Assembly: GCA_963205275.1 (NCBI GenBank)
Contig: CAUJIH010000101.1
Location: forward strand, 1 to 64,000
DNA: 64,000 nt
Origin: Verrucomicrobiota bacterium
GTDB taxonomy: Bacteria; Verrucomicrobiota; Verrucomicrobiia; Verrucomicrobiales; DEV007
Direction of reading: 5' to 3'
This document shows, piece by piece, positions 1-9,149 of the stretch (positions are counted from its first letter, which is position 1; each line of letters opens with the position of its first letter). The notes beneath the pieces were generated by a model, which saw only the letters and a list, made by a program, of their open reading frames with translations, was not told the origin of the DNA and searched no databases. A program made the position numbers and the translations under genes.

Positions 1-89
1 TGCCTCTTCCCCCGGCCATGCTTTTGGAAACATAAGAAGCAATAGAGGCTCCCCCTCACTCCCACGGGCTTGTTCAACAAGGGGCGCAG

Positions 90-470
90 TCAAAGCCTCC
101 GCTTCACTACGGCTTTGCTACACCCTTTAGTGTTCGGCCTGTCTTCTTGCTCACGACGTAAGACATATGTTTGGCGATTGTCCACCGGAAATAAAATCTC
201 TTGGTCTTCGTATCCATCCGCACTAAGCGTATAAAGTTGCCCTGGTTTCGTATCGTAAACAACAAGTCTGCCTTTGGAATTAGTCGAGTTCGTCGATGGC
301 GCATCTCGAGGGATAGGTATAGTCCACATGTGAATTGGATAGGGAGCTCGCAACCCGGCTCCGCGAATAGGATCACCACTTTCGTCGGTGACTGTAATTC
401 TTTTATGTGGAATCGAGCTGCAGCCTGGTAGAAGTAGCAGCAGGAAAATCGATGCTAGTAGCTTGATCAT
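90..470 (-). CDS. Small lipoprotein with a carboxypeptidase-regulatory-like fold
   Basis: The 126-residue product starts with a lipoprotein signal peptide: a charged start, the hydrophobic run LLASIFLLLLL and the lipobox LPGC, which places the acylated Cys near residue 17. The mature part (ITVTDESGDPIRGAGLRAP, then GRLVVYDTKPGQLYTLSADGYED) has the pattern of a small CarboxypepD_reg-like beta-sandwich, where a 'DxxGxPIxGA' strand is followed by a Gly-Tyr-rich second half. It is probably anchored to a membrane facing the periplasm. No enzyme motif is visible and the specific role is unknown. A small possible ORF ends 18 nt upstream on the same strand and could be co-transcribed. The C-terminal 25 residues are basic and less fold-like. 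The lipobox makes the start and export prediction fairly secure; the domain call is weaker. Confidence 0.6.
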   Translation of the reverse strand: MIKLLASIFLLLLLPGCSSIPHKRITVTDESGDPIRGAGLRAPYPIHMWTIPIPRDAPSTNSTNSKGRLVVYDTKPGQLYTLSADGYEDQEILFPVDNRQTYVLRREQEDRPNTKGCSKAVVKRRL

Positions 471-488
471 TTCTTTTCAGCCGAAGAG

Positions 489-719
489 TTATTCTGCGAC
501 TGGTCGCAATGCAAAGCGACCAGTCGCTCTTGATTGGGAGATTTGGCGACTCATGAACGGATCGTACGCAATTTCACGATTCCGATAAAGGAATTTTTCA
601 GTTTTCTGCGCCAAGCCCTCTTTCGTCGTGTCGCGGTCTGCTTGGGAGACTCGAGGCGGTGGGTGATACTGATTGAAAATAGCCTCTCTCTTAAAATCCG
701 AAATATCTTCCTGGCGCAT
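489..719 (-). CDS. Possible small hypothetical protein (76 aa)
   Basis: An open frame that could start at ATG 719 (MRQEDISDFKR...) or at a TTG further upstream, inside the REP-like hairpin at 742-753. It is polar and charged, with no signal peptide, membrane segment or recognisable motif. It lies 18 nt upstream of the lipoprotein gene on the same strand. That spacing, and the lack of a better candidate on either strand, are the only support. It could be non-coding sequence. Confidence 0.3.
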   Translation of the reverse strand: MRQEDISDFKREAIFNQYHPPPRVSQADRDTTKEGLAQKTEKFLYRNREIAYDPFMSRQISQSRATGRFALRPVAE

Positions 720-741
720 GCCAGTTATATTAAAAGCCGCC

Positions 742-958
742 GACAAGAATGTCCGCGCTCCTTTCTTCCTCCACTAGCCCAGCACTTCTGCATTCTGACT
801 TTAACCTAGCCCGGCCTAGAATGACATACACAGACAGGATTGTCTGCGCCACTTTCTTCCTCCACTAGCCCAGCACTTCTGCATTCTGACTTTAACCTAG
901 CCCGGCCTAGAATGACATACACAGACAGGATTGTCTGTGCCACTCTTCTCCACTAGCC
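742..958. repeat. 91-bp tandem repeat carrying REP hairpins
   Basis: This stretch fills most of the gene-free interval 720-1064. The block that starts ctttcttcctccactagccc at 761 recurs at 852 and, shortened, near 943, so the period is 91 bp and there are about 2.3 copies. Each period carries one hairpin of the window-wide REP family: a decayed gacaagaatgtc at 742-753, then cagacaggattgtctg at 831-846 and again at 922-937. The two intact copies are followed by g(c/t)gccac, which in the reverse complement is the GTGG foot of the REP. Each unit also holds a short inverted repeat, cctagcccggcctag. Bases 960-1064 show nothing recognisable. Confidence 0.85.
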
Positions 959-1064
959 CGACACTTTTGCATTCTTATCAGGGCTTTTCTCTAGGAGGCG
1001 CACTTCGCGCTGGGTTCCGGAGGTGCCCTTCAGCAATTCTTCTTCATCCCAGGAAAAAGGAGTT

Positions 1065-1418
1065 TTACGAAAAAAACGCCATCCATTCTGGCTCTCGGAA
1101 TCCCACCAGTCCGCGACCGTCATCTTCCAGCAGAAATGGTCGCTTGATCAGCCTTCCATCGGAGGCCAGCAGGGCCAAAGCTTCCTCATCGTCCAGTTCA
1201 GGCAACAACTGCGCCAGATTTCTCTCCCGATACTGAATCCCCGAGGTATTAAACAAGCGACGGATATTGCCATCGTAGTTTTTCAGCATTCGACGGAGAT
1301 CCGCGAGAGACGGCGGCTGCTCGATGATGGAAACTTCCTCAAAGACGATTCCGTGATCATGCAGCCATTGCGCCGCCTTCCGGCAGGTGGAACATCGGGA
1401 ATAGAGGGAAACACGCAT
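1065..1418 (-). CDS. ArsC/Spx-family thioredoxin-fold protein
   Basis: The 117 residues match the length and fold pattern of the ArsC/Spx/YffB family. An N-terminal beta strand (VSLYSRC) leads into the motif CSTCRKA around residues 9-15, followed by an alternating alpha/beta region and the family-typical C-terminal segment containing LIKRPFLL. In this family the N-terminal Cys is the redox or arsenate-attacking residue, and the RP in 'KRP' contacts the substrate. A CxxC pair is more typical of Spx/YffB-like members than of plasmid ArsC, so a general thiol-reductase role is as likely as arsenate reduction. There are no ars genes nearby and the gene appears to be transcribed alone. Family assignment is secure; substrate is not. 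Confidence 0.85.
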   Translation of the reverse strand: MRVSLYSRCSTCRKAAQWLHDHGIVFEEVSIIEQPPSLADLRRMLKNYDGNIRRLFNTSGIQYRERNLAQLLPELDDEEALALLASDGRLIKRPFLLEDDGRGLVGFREPEWMAFFS

Positions 1419-1596
1419 GAGTCGATTTTATCCCATGAACGAGCCTTGTCTCAGAAAATCCCCGTACCCCGAGAGCATACTTCGGATATCTTAAATAATT
1501 CTAAGGAAAATCCATTGCGAATCGTATTGGAGGAAACGCGGTTACAGACTTCGGCTTAGCGAAGTACCGGGACTCCTCTAAGAACTTTTTTGTGTC

Positions 1597-1995
1597 ATGA
1601 ATTCTCCCTCAAATTTTTCCTTTCGATCTCTAGGCACTGAGTTTCACTCTCATTCTGAAAGGCTCAGTTCAGAGCCATCGTCAGAGTCTGGAAATCCTTA
1701 TCCCCAGAAAAACCCCGTTCGGAGCGGACTCCTCCTTCTCTGCCACGAAATCGCCTTTGAACTGCTGCGACGTTCCAGTGAAACACGAGATCCGATATCA
1801 GCCAAGCGCAGCATGATCCGAGAACTGATGCAATTTCTTCCCGACTGCGATGAACATCGTGCTCGGAGCCTGATGGAGCTGGCGATCGAGTTGATTCATG
1901 TCAAAGTCCACGGTCGATTCGAACGAAATCTCCTCGATCTGAGCGAACTCATCATGCGGGCAGACAATCGCCTGCGGGAGGTCTCGAATAACTAA
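1597..1995 (+). CDS. Hypothetical cytosolic protein (132 aa)
   Basis: Not recognised. The first 45 residues are Ser-rich and probably unstructured. The rest (about residues 48-130) looks like an all-helical domain with regular hydrophobic spacing (LLLLCHEIAFELLRR, MIRELMQFLPD, ARSLMELAIELIHVK). There is no signal peptide or membrane segment. The ATG follows an A/T-rich stretch without an obvious Shine-Dalgarno sequence. The neighbours on both sides are on the minus strand, so it would be monocistronic. The clear amphipathic helices argue for a real gene. Confidence 0.55.
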   Translation: MNSPSNFSFRSLGTEFHSHSERLSSEPSSESGNPYPQKNPVRSGLLLLCHEIAFELLRRSSETRDPISAKRSMIRELMQFLPDCDEHRARSLMELAIELIHVKVHGRFERNLLDLSELIMRADNRLREVSNN

Positions 1996-2065
1996 GGCGG
2001 CGACTCTGGCAGCGCAGACGCCTCAGCTCACCGCGACAGATGGGCCAGAGGAGAGGCAGCCTTCC

Positions 2066-2809
2066 TCACATCGCTTTTTCGTCCGTCGTTTCCTCCGGGG
2101 TCGCCTGTGATTCCGGAGTCGTCGCATCGTCAAGCACGATGCCTGCTTCAGCAGCGAAATCTGCGAGAGCCAATTCCTCAAGTGCCGACTGCTCCGTCTC
2201 CAGCCGATTCACCTCTCCGGAATCGATGCTATCGCGTGCGACCCGAGCGCGACCTTTCGCCTTATCTTTTTCCTCGCGGACCATTTGCTCCAGTCGATTC
2301 AGCGTATCCCCTGATCCGCCGATCTTTCCTATCATGCCCGCGGCCATCTCATTCAATTCCGCCGTGGCTTTCGCGATGCGAGTTTGGTCAATGTCACGCG
2401 ACAGAGCTTCGATCTTTTCCTGCGCTGCTTTGACTGCTACCTGCTGGGCATTCTTCAACTCCGTATAGGTTTTCTCAGCATCGGTCAGTGCTGTACTATT
2501 TTCCTCTTGTTCCTCCTTCAGCTTTTGGAGTTGCAAGGCATATTCTCCCGCCAATTTTCGATTTCCCGCCTTGATATGTGCTGTGATTTTCGCGGTCAGT
2601 TCACGCATTTCCTTTTCTGCATTCGTCACCTGCGACATTAGACGCTCACAAAGTGCCGCGTGAGCAGCCAGTCCCTGATTGTACTCTGAAATCTGCTTCC
2701 GCAGATTCTCTTTCTCCAGTTCGAGAAGAACTTCTGGATTTTTCTTTTCCAAGCCCGAAACAAAAAGGCCGAAAAAACCGCGAATGAGATTGGCAAGACG
2801 AGTGAACAT
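2066..2809 (-). CDS. pspA: PspA/IM30 (ESCRT-III-like) membrane-stress protein
   Basis: A 247-residue, almost entirely helical protein. It begins with the short amphipathic membrane-binding helix typical of PspA/Vipp1 (MFTRLANLIRGFFGLFVSGL) and continues with long charged coiled-coil helices from about residue 25 to 215, then an acidic disordered tail. This is the layout of PspA/IM30, which forms oligomers on stressed inner membranes and limits proton leakage. No PspF, PspB or PspC gene is nearby, so regulation is likely different from the enterobacterial psp operon. The tail (TTPESQATPEETTDEKAM) is longer and more acidic than in E. coli PspA. The family call rests on the N-terminal helix and length and is good; the stress role is inferred from the family. 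Confidence 0.8.
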   Translation of the reverse strand: MFTRLANLIRGFFGLFVSGLEKKNPEVLLELEKENLRKQISEYNQGLAAHAALCERLMSQVTNAEKEMRELTAKITAHIKAGNRKLAGEYALQLQKLKEEQEENSTALTDAEKTYTELKNAQQVAVKAAQEKIEALSRDIDQTRIAKATAELNEMAAGMIGKIGGSGDTLNRLEQMVREEKDKAKGRARVARDSIDSGEVNRLETEQSALEELALADFAAEAGIVLDDATTPESQATPEETTDEKAM

Positions 2810-2937
2810 AAGGCGATCTTCGCATGAAGCTGTCGGAATGTAAAATCAGATTTGAAGAGGCTTTACCCGAATCAGTCGATCAAGATCACGCGAACGCGAC
2901 TTGCGATTTTCCCAGAAATCTGCGATGATCAGCGGGA

Positions 2938-4383
2938 ATGAAGTCTGCCGTATCCACCACGCTCACCATCCTCGCTCTTTTCGTTACTCCGATCTTTGCT
3001 CGGACTTGGACAGAAGCTGGTTCTGGAAAGACCATCGAAGCTGATCTAGTGAAGATAGAAGACGGCAAGGCACACCTGAAATTGGCGAATGGTCGGATCG
3101 CACCGGTTCCGATTCCGGCTCTCAGTCCAGACGACCAAGCTTATATTGCGACACAGGAGAAGCAGATGGCCACTACGACGGGTTCTGCATCACAGTGGCC
3201 CAGCTTTCGCGGACCCAAGGCAGACGATATTTCCCCGGATACGGGCCTTCTCAAGAAATGGCCAGACGGCGGGCCCAAGAAGCTCTGGGTTTATGAGCAG
3301 GCTGGAATGGGGTATTCTGGATTCAGCATCGTCGATGGGAAGCTCTACACTCAGGGAACGCGAGGCGATGATGTCACCGTGATCTGCATTGATGCCTCGA
3401 CAGGCAAGGAAAAATGGGCGACCAAGGTCTCCAAGGATGATGGAGAAGGCTACAATTCTGGTTGGGGGAATGGCCCGCGCGGCACTCCGACATACTCCGA
3501 CGAGCGCGTTTACACGCTCGATCCGAAGGGAGTCGTGAGTTGTCTCGATGCGAATGACGGGAAAGTCGTTTGGCAAAAGAATTTAGTCACTGATTTTGGC
3601 GGAGAAATGGGCGGCTGGGGATATGCCGAATCGCCCTTGGTTGATGGATCGCATGTAATCCTCGCTCCCGGCGGAAAGAAGGCGGGCATGGTAGCACTGG
3701 ACAAGGTGACCGGTGCCACGGTTTGGGAAGCGAAGGAACTGACTCCTGGAAAGGCCGAGTACGCATCGATCCTCGTCGCGGAGATCAATGGAGTGCGGCA
3801 ATATGTGAAATTATTCGAACAGCAGCTTGTCGGTGTGGCGGCTGATGATGGACGCGTCGTATGGTCTTCTCCTTGGGAAGGGAAGGTGGCGGTGATTCCG
3901 ACGCCTATTGTTCGGGGCAACGAAGTCTATATTTCCTCGGGTTATGGAATCGGATGCAAGCTGATCAAAATTGACGCGGACAACAAGCCATCGGATGTAT
4001 GGCAAAATAAAACGATGGTCAATCACCACGGCGGCGTCGTTTTGGTGGACGATCATCTCTATGGCTTCTCCGACGCTAAGGGGCTGATTTGTCAGAACTG
4101 GAAAGATGGGGAGATGGTATGGAATGAAAAAGGTCAATACACTCTGAAGGGCGCTGTTCACGTCGCCGACGGACACCTTTATGCACTGAATGAAGACGAT
4201 GGTACCGTAACTCTCGTGGAGATCGATCCGAAGGAATACAAACAGGATGGCCAATTCAAGCTGGAGCCGCAGAGTGCCAATCGCCATCCTAAAGGAAAGA
4301 TTTGGACGCATCCGGTCGTGCTCAATGGCAAACTCTATCTGCGGGATCAGGAATACATCGTCTGTTACGACGTAAAGGGCTGA
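2938..4383 (+). CDS. Secreted PQQ-type beta-propeller with N-terminal SHD1 domain
   Basis: An Ala/Leu-rich signal peptide (about residues 1-21) is followed by an SHD1 (SLA1 homology 1-like) segment, about residues 22-70: TWTEAGSGKTIEADLVKI ... PIPALSPDDQAYI. This small module is common in secreted PVC-group proteins. From about residue 85 the sequence is a PQQ/WD-like propeller with repeated 'V-DG-LY---G----V-CIDA-TGK--W' blades, introduced by WPSFRGP, a signature of Planctomycetes/Verrucomicrobia propellers. It probably acts in the periplasm or at the surface, either as a scaffold or as a relative of quinoprotein dehydrogenases. No PQQ-ligand set or haem motif was identified, so enzymatic activity is doubtful. 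It starts 130 nt from the divergent pspA. Confidence 0.8.
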   Translation: MKSAVSTTLTILALFVTPIFARTWTEAGSGKTIEADLVKIEDGKAHLKLANGRIAPVPIPALSPDDQAYIATQEKQMATTTGSASQWPSFRGPKADDISPDTGLLKKWPDGGPKKLWVYEQAGMGYSGFSIVDGKLYTQGTRGDDVTVICIDASTGKEKWATKVSKDDGEGYNSGWGNGPRGTPTYSDERVYTLDPKGVVSCLDANDGKVVWQKNLVTDFGGEMGGWGYAESPLVDGSHVILAPGGKKAGMVALDKVTGATVWEAKELTPGKAEYASILVAEINGVRQYVKLFEQQLVGVAADDGRVVWSSPWEGKVAVIPTPIVRGNEVYISSGYGIGCKLIKIDADNKPSDVWQNKTMVNHHGGVVLVDDHLYGFSDAKGLICQNWKDGEMVWNEKGQYTLKGAVHVADGHLYALNEDDGTVTLVEIDPKEYKQDGQFKLEPQSANRHPKGKIWTHPVVLNGKLYLRDQEYIVCYDVKG

Positions 4384-4460
4384 GAATCGCCTAATTCGCC
4401 TTTTCCGAAGCCGAAAGGTCTCTGGGAGACACTTGGCGTAACAATTCTTTCCCCCAAGAG

Positions 4461-5852
4461 ATGGAAGCCGATGAGTGGGGAGAGAATCTTCCGCGAGTAA
4501 TTCTATTGCGAAAAAGGAGACCCGCTTGGTGGGCTTGGCCACTGATTCTGCTGGCGCTTATCCCTCTCGACGTCCTGTGGGAACCGTTCACCGGAAATGC
4601 CGAGACAGATCAGAAATCTGAGTCGATTCAGGACGAACGAGCCTCCTTGCTGCTACTGAAGCTACAGTCTCAGGTGCTGATCGCTACAGGGCAACTCGAC
4701 GAATCACTCACACGAGAGCATCTGGAGAGTCTCGCAGAAAACGCAAAAGGCGAAAATGAGGTCGCCGCAATCGTCCTTCTGGAGAACTTTCTCCTACCTT
4801 CGCTCGATCATTCTCCGGCCATTGAAAAGTGGATTCGAGAACATCCCAGAGGATTTGCAGCCGATGTAGCCGAATCAGTGAAGCAAGGGATCTCTGCCAA
4901 GATGAGAGCCGAGTGGGCGAAAAAGCTCGGTTGGTTCGTCGATCTGGCCCCTGATGCGGTTCTGTCTTCTTCACTCCGGACGACTGAGATCCGGCTGAGG
5001 GCAGTGATGATCACTGGAATGATGGGGCTTCTCTTCTTCGCTGTCTGCGCCGGGGTTCTCACCGGATGCATCCTGCTCGTCATCCATCGGCGATTCCTTC
5101 GTAGCGGACGACGGAGAAACTCCTTTGTACCCAGTCAAGAATTCTCGGGCATACTCCTCGAGAGTTTTTCTCTCTATCTCCTTTTCATGACTTTGGGTCC
5201 AGTGTTCTCCATCTGGATCGGATTCTGGGGAACGGTCGCCGGTTTTCTCGCCTCTGTGTTCATTCCCATCCTCTGGGCATCGTGGCGGGGACTTCGGTGG
5301 CGAGAGTTCCGTGTCCTCACCGGACTGAATCGTGGTCAAGGGGTCTGGCGAGAAGTGCTGGCGGGCGGGATTGGCTACCTCGGCGTCATGGCTATTGCAA
5401 CGATAGGCATCGGGATGACTCTTCTTCTCTCCTGGGTCGGTGAATCTGCGGTTCAGGGATTTCATCATATCGTCGGCGGAGAAGCCAGTGGAGAACCTCC
5501 AGGGCCAGAGATTCACCCCATTGTAGGCTGGCTCTACGACAGTAATTTTTGGATGAAATCCGTGCTTCTACTTCTCGCCGCAGGATATGCTCCCTTGGTG
5601 GAAGAAACATTTTTTCGAGGGGCTCTACAGGGCTATTTCCGCAGCCGCTTCTCCTTTCTTCCTGCCGCTCTCCTCACAGGACTTATCTTCGCAGCCCTCC
5701 ATCCTCAAGGCTTTTACGCAATTCCTGCTCTCGCTGCGATCGGATTCGGCCTGTCGCTCCTCCGCGAGTGGCGTGATTCCCTGATCGCCTCCATGACGGC
5801 TCACGCAATTAATAACGGAATTCTAGTTGTCATACTCTGGAGTTTTGCTTAA
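4461..5852 (+). CDS. CPBP-family intramembrane (CAAX-like) metalloprotease
   Basis: A 463-residue integral membrane protein. One N-terminal membrane helix (about residues 20-36) precedes a soluble region of about 150 residues, then at least six hydrophobic segments. The C-terminal half carries the CPBP/Abi signature: EETFFRGALQG near residue 380 (motif 1, EExxxR), a His in the next helices (AALHPQGFY), and HAINN near the end (HxxxN). These are the glutamates, His and Asn that bind the catalytic metal in Rce1-like proteases. Bacterial members process peptides or act in immunity and protein sorting; the substrate here is unknown. The extra soluble N-terminal region is unusual for the family. 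The gene follows the propeller gene by 77 nt. Confidence 0.85.
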   Translation: MEADEWGENLPRVILLRKRRPAWWAWPLILLALIPLDVLWEPFTGNAETDQKSESIQDERASLLLLKLQSQVLIATGQLDESLTREHLESLAENAKGENEVAAIVLLENFLLPSLDHSPAIEKWIREHPRGFAADVAESVKQGISAKMRAEWAKKLGWFVDLAPDAVLSSSLRTTEIRLRAVMITGMMGLLFFAVCAGVLTGCILLVIHRRFLRSGRRRNSFVPSQEFSGILLESFSLYLLFMTLGPVFSIWIGFWGTVAGFLASVFIPILWASWRGLRWREFRVLTGLNRGQGVWREVLAGGIGYLGVMAIATIGIGMTLLLSWVGESAVQGFHHIVGGEASGEPPGPEIHPIVGWLYDSNFWMKSVLLLLAAGYAPLVEETFFRGALQGYFRSRFSFLPAALLTGLIFAALHPQGFYAIPALAAIGFGLSLLREWRDSLIASMTAHAINNGILVVILWSFA

Positions 5853-6040
5853 AAACTTCAGACTTCAGGAACGAATCGACTTTTTAGCAATCTAATTTAT
5901 GAAAAATCATTGATTATTTAAAACGACAAGGCATAATATCTTTTCTATAATATTTAGAATTTTCACTCCCTCCTTCTCCAGGGATTCCCTGTTGAAAGAT
6001 CGGCGTCTGACACTGAATCCCATTGATAGAAACGATCGTT
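5853..6040 (+). promoter_or_regulatory. AT-rich intergenic region, likely promoter of the GTPase/roadblock operon
   Basis: After the protease stop, bases 5880-5965 are markedly AT-rich compared with the surrounding coding DNA (for example attatttaaaacgacaaggc and ataatatcttttctataata). The three genes that follow are all on the plus strand and tightly spaced, so a promoter here is expected. No specific -35/-10 pair can be assigned with confidence. Confidence 0.4.
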
Positions 6041-8401
6041 ATGTCCTTCTCGTTCCGAAACATTTTCTCTCCCGACGACCAAAATCCCAATCTCAGTGCT
6101 GATAGCGGCGAGTCTTCGGAATTCCCTTCATCACTGGAGCGAGGGAATCCCTCTCCTCAACCAGCTCCGATCAAAACCGAGGTGCGCACTTTTCTTGTCA
6201 GCGAACTCTTACCCTATATTCCGAAGGCAATCGCCGCGCAAAGCGGGATTCCGATGGATAAGGAAATCGCTGTGCCGCTTCCTCTGGATGGAACGCTCGA
6301 TGTCCGACTCTCTTCGATTTTCGGTGCGTGTCCTGAGTTGTTTGCTGCAGAAATTACTCCTTGGAATGACTCGGTGGTGACGCTGCCACCGCGCTTGGGT
6401 CCGAGCGTTGAGTCCGAAACGGCTCCGCAGTCAGAAAAGTCGGGTTTTGCAAACAGCTTCTCTCAGAGCGGGGGAGAGGGTGGTGCGGCTTTCTGGTCTC
6501 CGGTGACTCCAAGCTCTGATGCGAATGCCTTTCAAGGAAAGCCTTCCGAGAAAATATCCGATTCGAAGCAGGAGAATCAATCCTGGTCGGGAGGAAACTG
6601 GTCTAGCGGCAGCCAGTCTGGCACGCCTTCCTCCTCGAAAGATCAATCGACGGCACAGTTCCCCGGCTTTTCGGGAGGTGCGACTGCCTCTGGTGATGCT
6701 TTTCAGACTACTTCCGAAAATACTCCCGTCTCTTCGCTTTTCGGCCATAGCTTCGCAGCACCGACTCCCGCGCAGGAGTCAAAAAGTGAAGCCAATCCGA
6801 AAGAAAATGAAACTGCGAGTGTGTCTGGAAATCCATTTCAGGCAGCGGAAGGCTTTTCGACCCTGTTCTCCAAGCAGCGAGTGGAAGACCAATCCATCCC
6901 GTTTCCCAATACCGAGATCCAGCCTGAGAATCACCCGCAGGAAGTAGAGGAGGAACCTGAAGGTGTCTGGGGTGCGATGTTCCGTGGGATTGATTCGCAA
7001 ACAGAAAGCGCTGCCGCAAAGGATGCGAATCCTCCCTACGCCAGCATTGGAAATCTTCTCAAGCAAACCACTACAGCCGAGAGCAGTGAAGCAAATCAGC
7101 CAGCAACTCCCACGTCAGAAACTAAATTTGTCGGCTTCACTGCCCCCTCATCGATTCCATCGACTCCGGAGAGCTCGCTCTCCGCTCCCAATGACGCGAA
7201 GGACTCTCAGAAGTTCGATCCGTTCTCCTCTGGCAACGATTCAGTCCCCAGCTCCTTTCGCTCAATCCCATCCACGGCTACAGAGCCTAATCCCATCCCT
7301 GCGAATCCGTTTCAGGCGGCACCAGCGACTCCGCCGACTTTGCCTCCTGACAGCGAATGGACAACTCCCGCAGCGACTCCTCTAGAAAAGGCCAATCCCT
7401 TCGAGGTGTTTGGCAATGCTTCGGATTCTTGGGCAATGCCTGCTGCGAACACGCCTCCTCCGCTGCCCGTCGCGTCCGAAACCCCTTCAACCGATCAGAC
7501 GCCTGTCTTTCACGGATTTGAACCATCAGGAACTACTTCCATCCCGGAGGCCAAGCCAACCACTCTATCAGCGCCCTTCGCGAAGACTGAGGAATCTAAA
7601 GAGAAATCTTTCACTTCACTCGACTCCGAAGGCAAGTCCTCTGTAACGAACGAGAACCCTGTTTTCTCCGGCTTTTCACAGCCCCTGAAGCAAGCTTTCC
7701 TCCCCCCAGCAGAGGAGCAGGTTCCTTCGGCACCAGAGCCGGAAGAAACGACCCCATCGTCAGCCATTGCTACTGTCGCGAATGGATTTACGGCGCAGGA
7801 ACCAACATTCACTTCAGAAACCCCGGTCGCATCCGTGGAAGCCTCCCTTCAACCTCGCACGTCTGTGGTCACCTCCGCAGCGCAAAAGCAGGAAGAATCA
7901 AGCTTTGCAATCGAGAATTCATCGGTCGTCTCCGACAGTCGACCCGTAGCGAAGGCTGAGACTCATCACCCGTCCTCCTCTGCATCGCCTCGAGTCAGGC
8001 TGAACGCAGACGATCCAGATCGCGATCTCGAATTGTGTGCGATTTTCTCGACCAGCGAGCGATTTACTCTGGCGAAAGTCGCCAGAAAGGTGGTCAGTCT
8101 TCAGGGGATCGAGAGCTGTTCCCTGTCCATCCCTGGCCAATTCGTGCAGGCATCGCGAAAAGAGGAAAGTCGCTCCAGTCAGGAAGCCCGAGAGATGGTC
8201 GCCTCTCTGCGGAATTTTGCCAAATTTGCGGGGCTAAAAGACGCACATACCTTCACCATGCAGACGGATCAGGGTGTTGTCAGCGTCTTTCTCGACGGTG
8301 AATCCTGTCTCACCGTTCAGCATTCTTCCACGAGCTTCGCTCCTGGAGTGCGGGAAAAGCTGATCTTAGCCTCTCGCTGTATCGCCCGACTTCAGGATTA
8401 A
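6041..8401 (+). CDS. Large disordered protein with a C-terminal roadblock-like domain
   Basis: Start chosen at ATG 6041 (MSFSFRNIF); an in-frame TTG at 6023 is less likely. Three parts are visible. Residues about 50-115 form a compact segment (VRTFLVSELLPYIPKAIAA ... DVRLSSIFGACPELF). Residues about 120-650 are Ser/Pro/Thr-rich and disordered, with recurring short motifs of type xFxGF (FPGFSGG, FVGFTAP, FHGFEPS, FSGFSQP) and NPF (GNPFQAA, ANPFQAA, ANPFEVF). The last 125 residues (DPDRDLELCAIF ... ASRCIARLQD) look like a roadblock/LC7 fold. The gene ends 14 nt before the MglA-like GTPase, so it is probably a partner of that GTPase. The roadblock call is by pattern only. Confidence 0.65.
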   Translation: MSFSFRNIFSPDDQNPNLSADSGESSEFPSSLERGNPSPQPAPIKTEVRTFLVSELLPYIPKAIAAQSGIPMDKEIAVPLPLDGTLDVRLSSIFGACPELFAAEITPWNDSVVTLPPRLGPSVESETAPQSEKSGFANSFSQSGGEGGAAFWSPVTPSSDANAFQGKPSEKISDSKQENQSWSGGNWSSGSQSGTPSSSKDQSTAQFPGFSGGATASGDAFQTTSENTPVSSLFGHSFAAPTPAQESKSEANPKENETASVSGNPFQAAEGFSTLFSKQRVEDQSIPFPNTEIQPENHPQEVEEEPEGVWGAMFRGIDSQTESAAAKDANPPYASIGNLLKQTTTAESSEANQPATPTSETKFVGFTAPSSIPSTPESSLSAPNDAKDSQKFDPFSSGNDSVPSSFRSIPSTATEPNPIPANPFQAAPATPPTLPPDSEWTTPAATPLEKANPFEVFGNASDSWAMPAANTPPPLPVASETPSTDQTPVFHGFEPSGTTSIPEAKPTTLSAPFAKTEESKEKSFTSLDSEGKSSVTNENPVFSGFSQPLKQAFLPPAEEQVPSAPEPEETTPSSAIATVANGFTAQEPTFTSETPVASVEASLQPRTSVVTSAAQKQEESSFAIENSSVVSDSRPVAKAETHHPSSSASPRVRLNADDPDRDLELCAIFSTSERFTLAKVARKVVSLQGIESCSLSIPGQFVQASRKEESRSSQEAREMVASLRNFAKFAGLKDAHTFTMQTDQGVVSVFLDGESCLTVQHSSTSFAPGVREKLILASRCIARLQD

Positions 8402-8415
8402 TCCATCTCCTGACC

Positions 8416-9075
8416 ATGGCTCTCGTTCGAAAAGACCGACGCGAAGTCCAATTCAAGATCGTGTACTGTGGTGCTCCGGGAGGCGGAAAGACTACTAATT
8501 TAGAATACATCCGCCACCGTCTCGATCCGGCGTTGCGCGGCGACTTGATATCGATTTCCACCGAAGGCAGTCGCACGATCTGCTTCGACTTCTTGCCCAT
8601 TCACGAAACTCTGATTGCCGGCTATCGTACCCGATTCCAGCTCTATACGGTACCGGGACAGCGAGTACTCGCTCAAACCCGGCGCTCCGTGCTGTCGGGA
8701 GTGGATGGAATCGTTTTTGTCGTGGACTCGATCCGTGATCGCTGGGAGGCGAATCTGGAGGCTTGGCATGGGTGTCGTCAGGCACTGGAGGAAAATGGAA
8801 TTCATCCCGAGACCGTCCCTATCGTCTATCAATACAACAAGCGCGATCAGCCAAATTCGCTCCCTCCCGAGGAGCTAGACGAGCGCTTTGGTGTGCGAGG
8901 GCCTGCCTTTCTCGGATGCGCTGCTACCGGTTATCAGGTCTTCGCAACACTCGACTGGATCACGGGAGAAGTTTTACGGCGATTCCATGCTTCCCTTTCT
9001 CCTGAAATTCCCGATACTAGGGAAGAAGAATCGAAACGATCCACTGCGAACGCTGAAGGAATCGCCTGCGTGTAA
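8416..9075 (+). CDS. MglA-like small Ras-type GTPase
   Basis: A 219-residue GTPase with the full G-motif set of the MglA/Arf-like bacterial family: P-loop GAPGGGKTT at about residues 19-27, switch/G2 region with the Thr of 'ISTEGSRTI', G3 as TVPGQR (the MglA form of DxxGQ, with Pro-Gly-Gln), and G4 NKRD near residue 142. MglA-type GTPases set cell polarity and direct motility or secretion machines, and they are switched off by MglB-type roadblock proteins. Both flanking genes encode roadblock-type domains, which fits a self-contained GTPase/GAP module. The last 25 residues are charged and disordered. Family assignment is firm; the cellular process controlled is unknown. Confidence 0.9.
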   Translation: MALVRKDRREVQFKIVYCGAPGGGKTTNLEYIRHRLDPALRGDLISISTEGSRTICFDFLPIHETLIAGYRTRFQLYTVPGQRVLAQTRRSVLSGVDGIVFVVDSIRDRWEANLEAWHGCRQALEENGIHPETVPIVYQYNKRDQPNSLPPEELDERFGVRGPAFLGCAATGYQVFATLDWITGEVLRRFHASLSPEIPDTREEESKRSTANAEGIACV

Positions 9076-9149
9076 GGACAATCTTTCGCCCAGGCCAGCC
9101 ACTCTGCCTTCATTATCGGAACGCTTTGGGGAAAGAACTACTACGCGAC

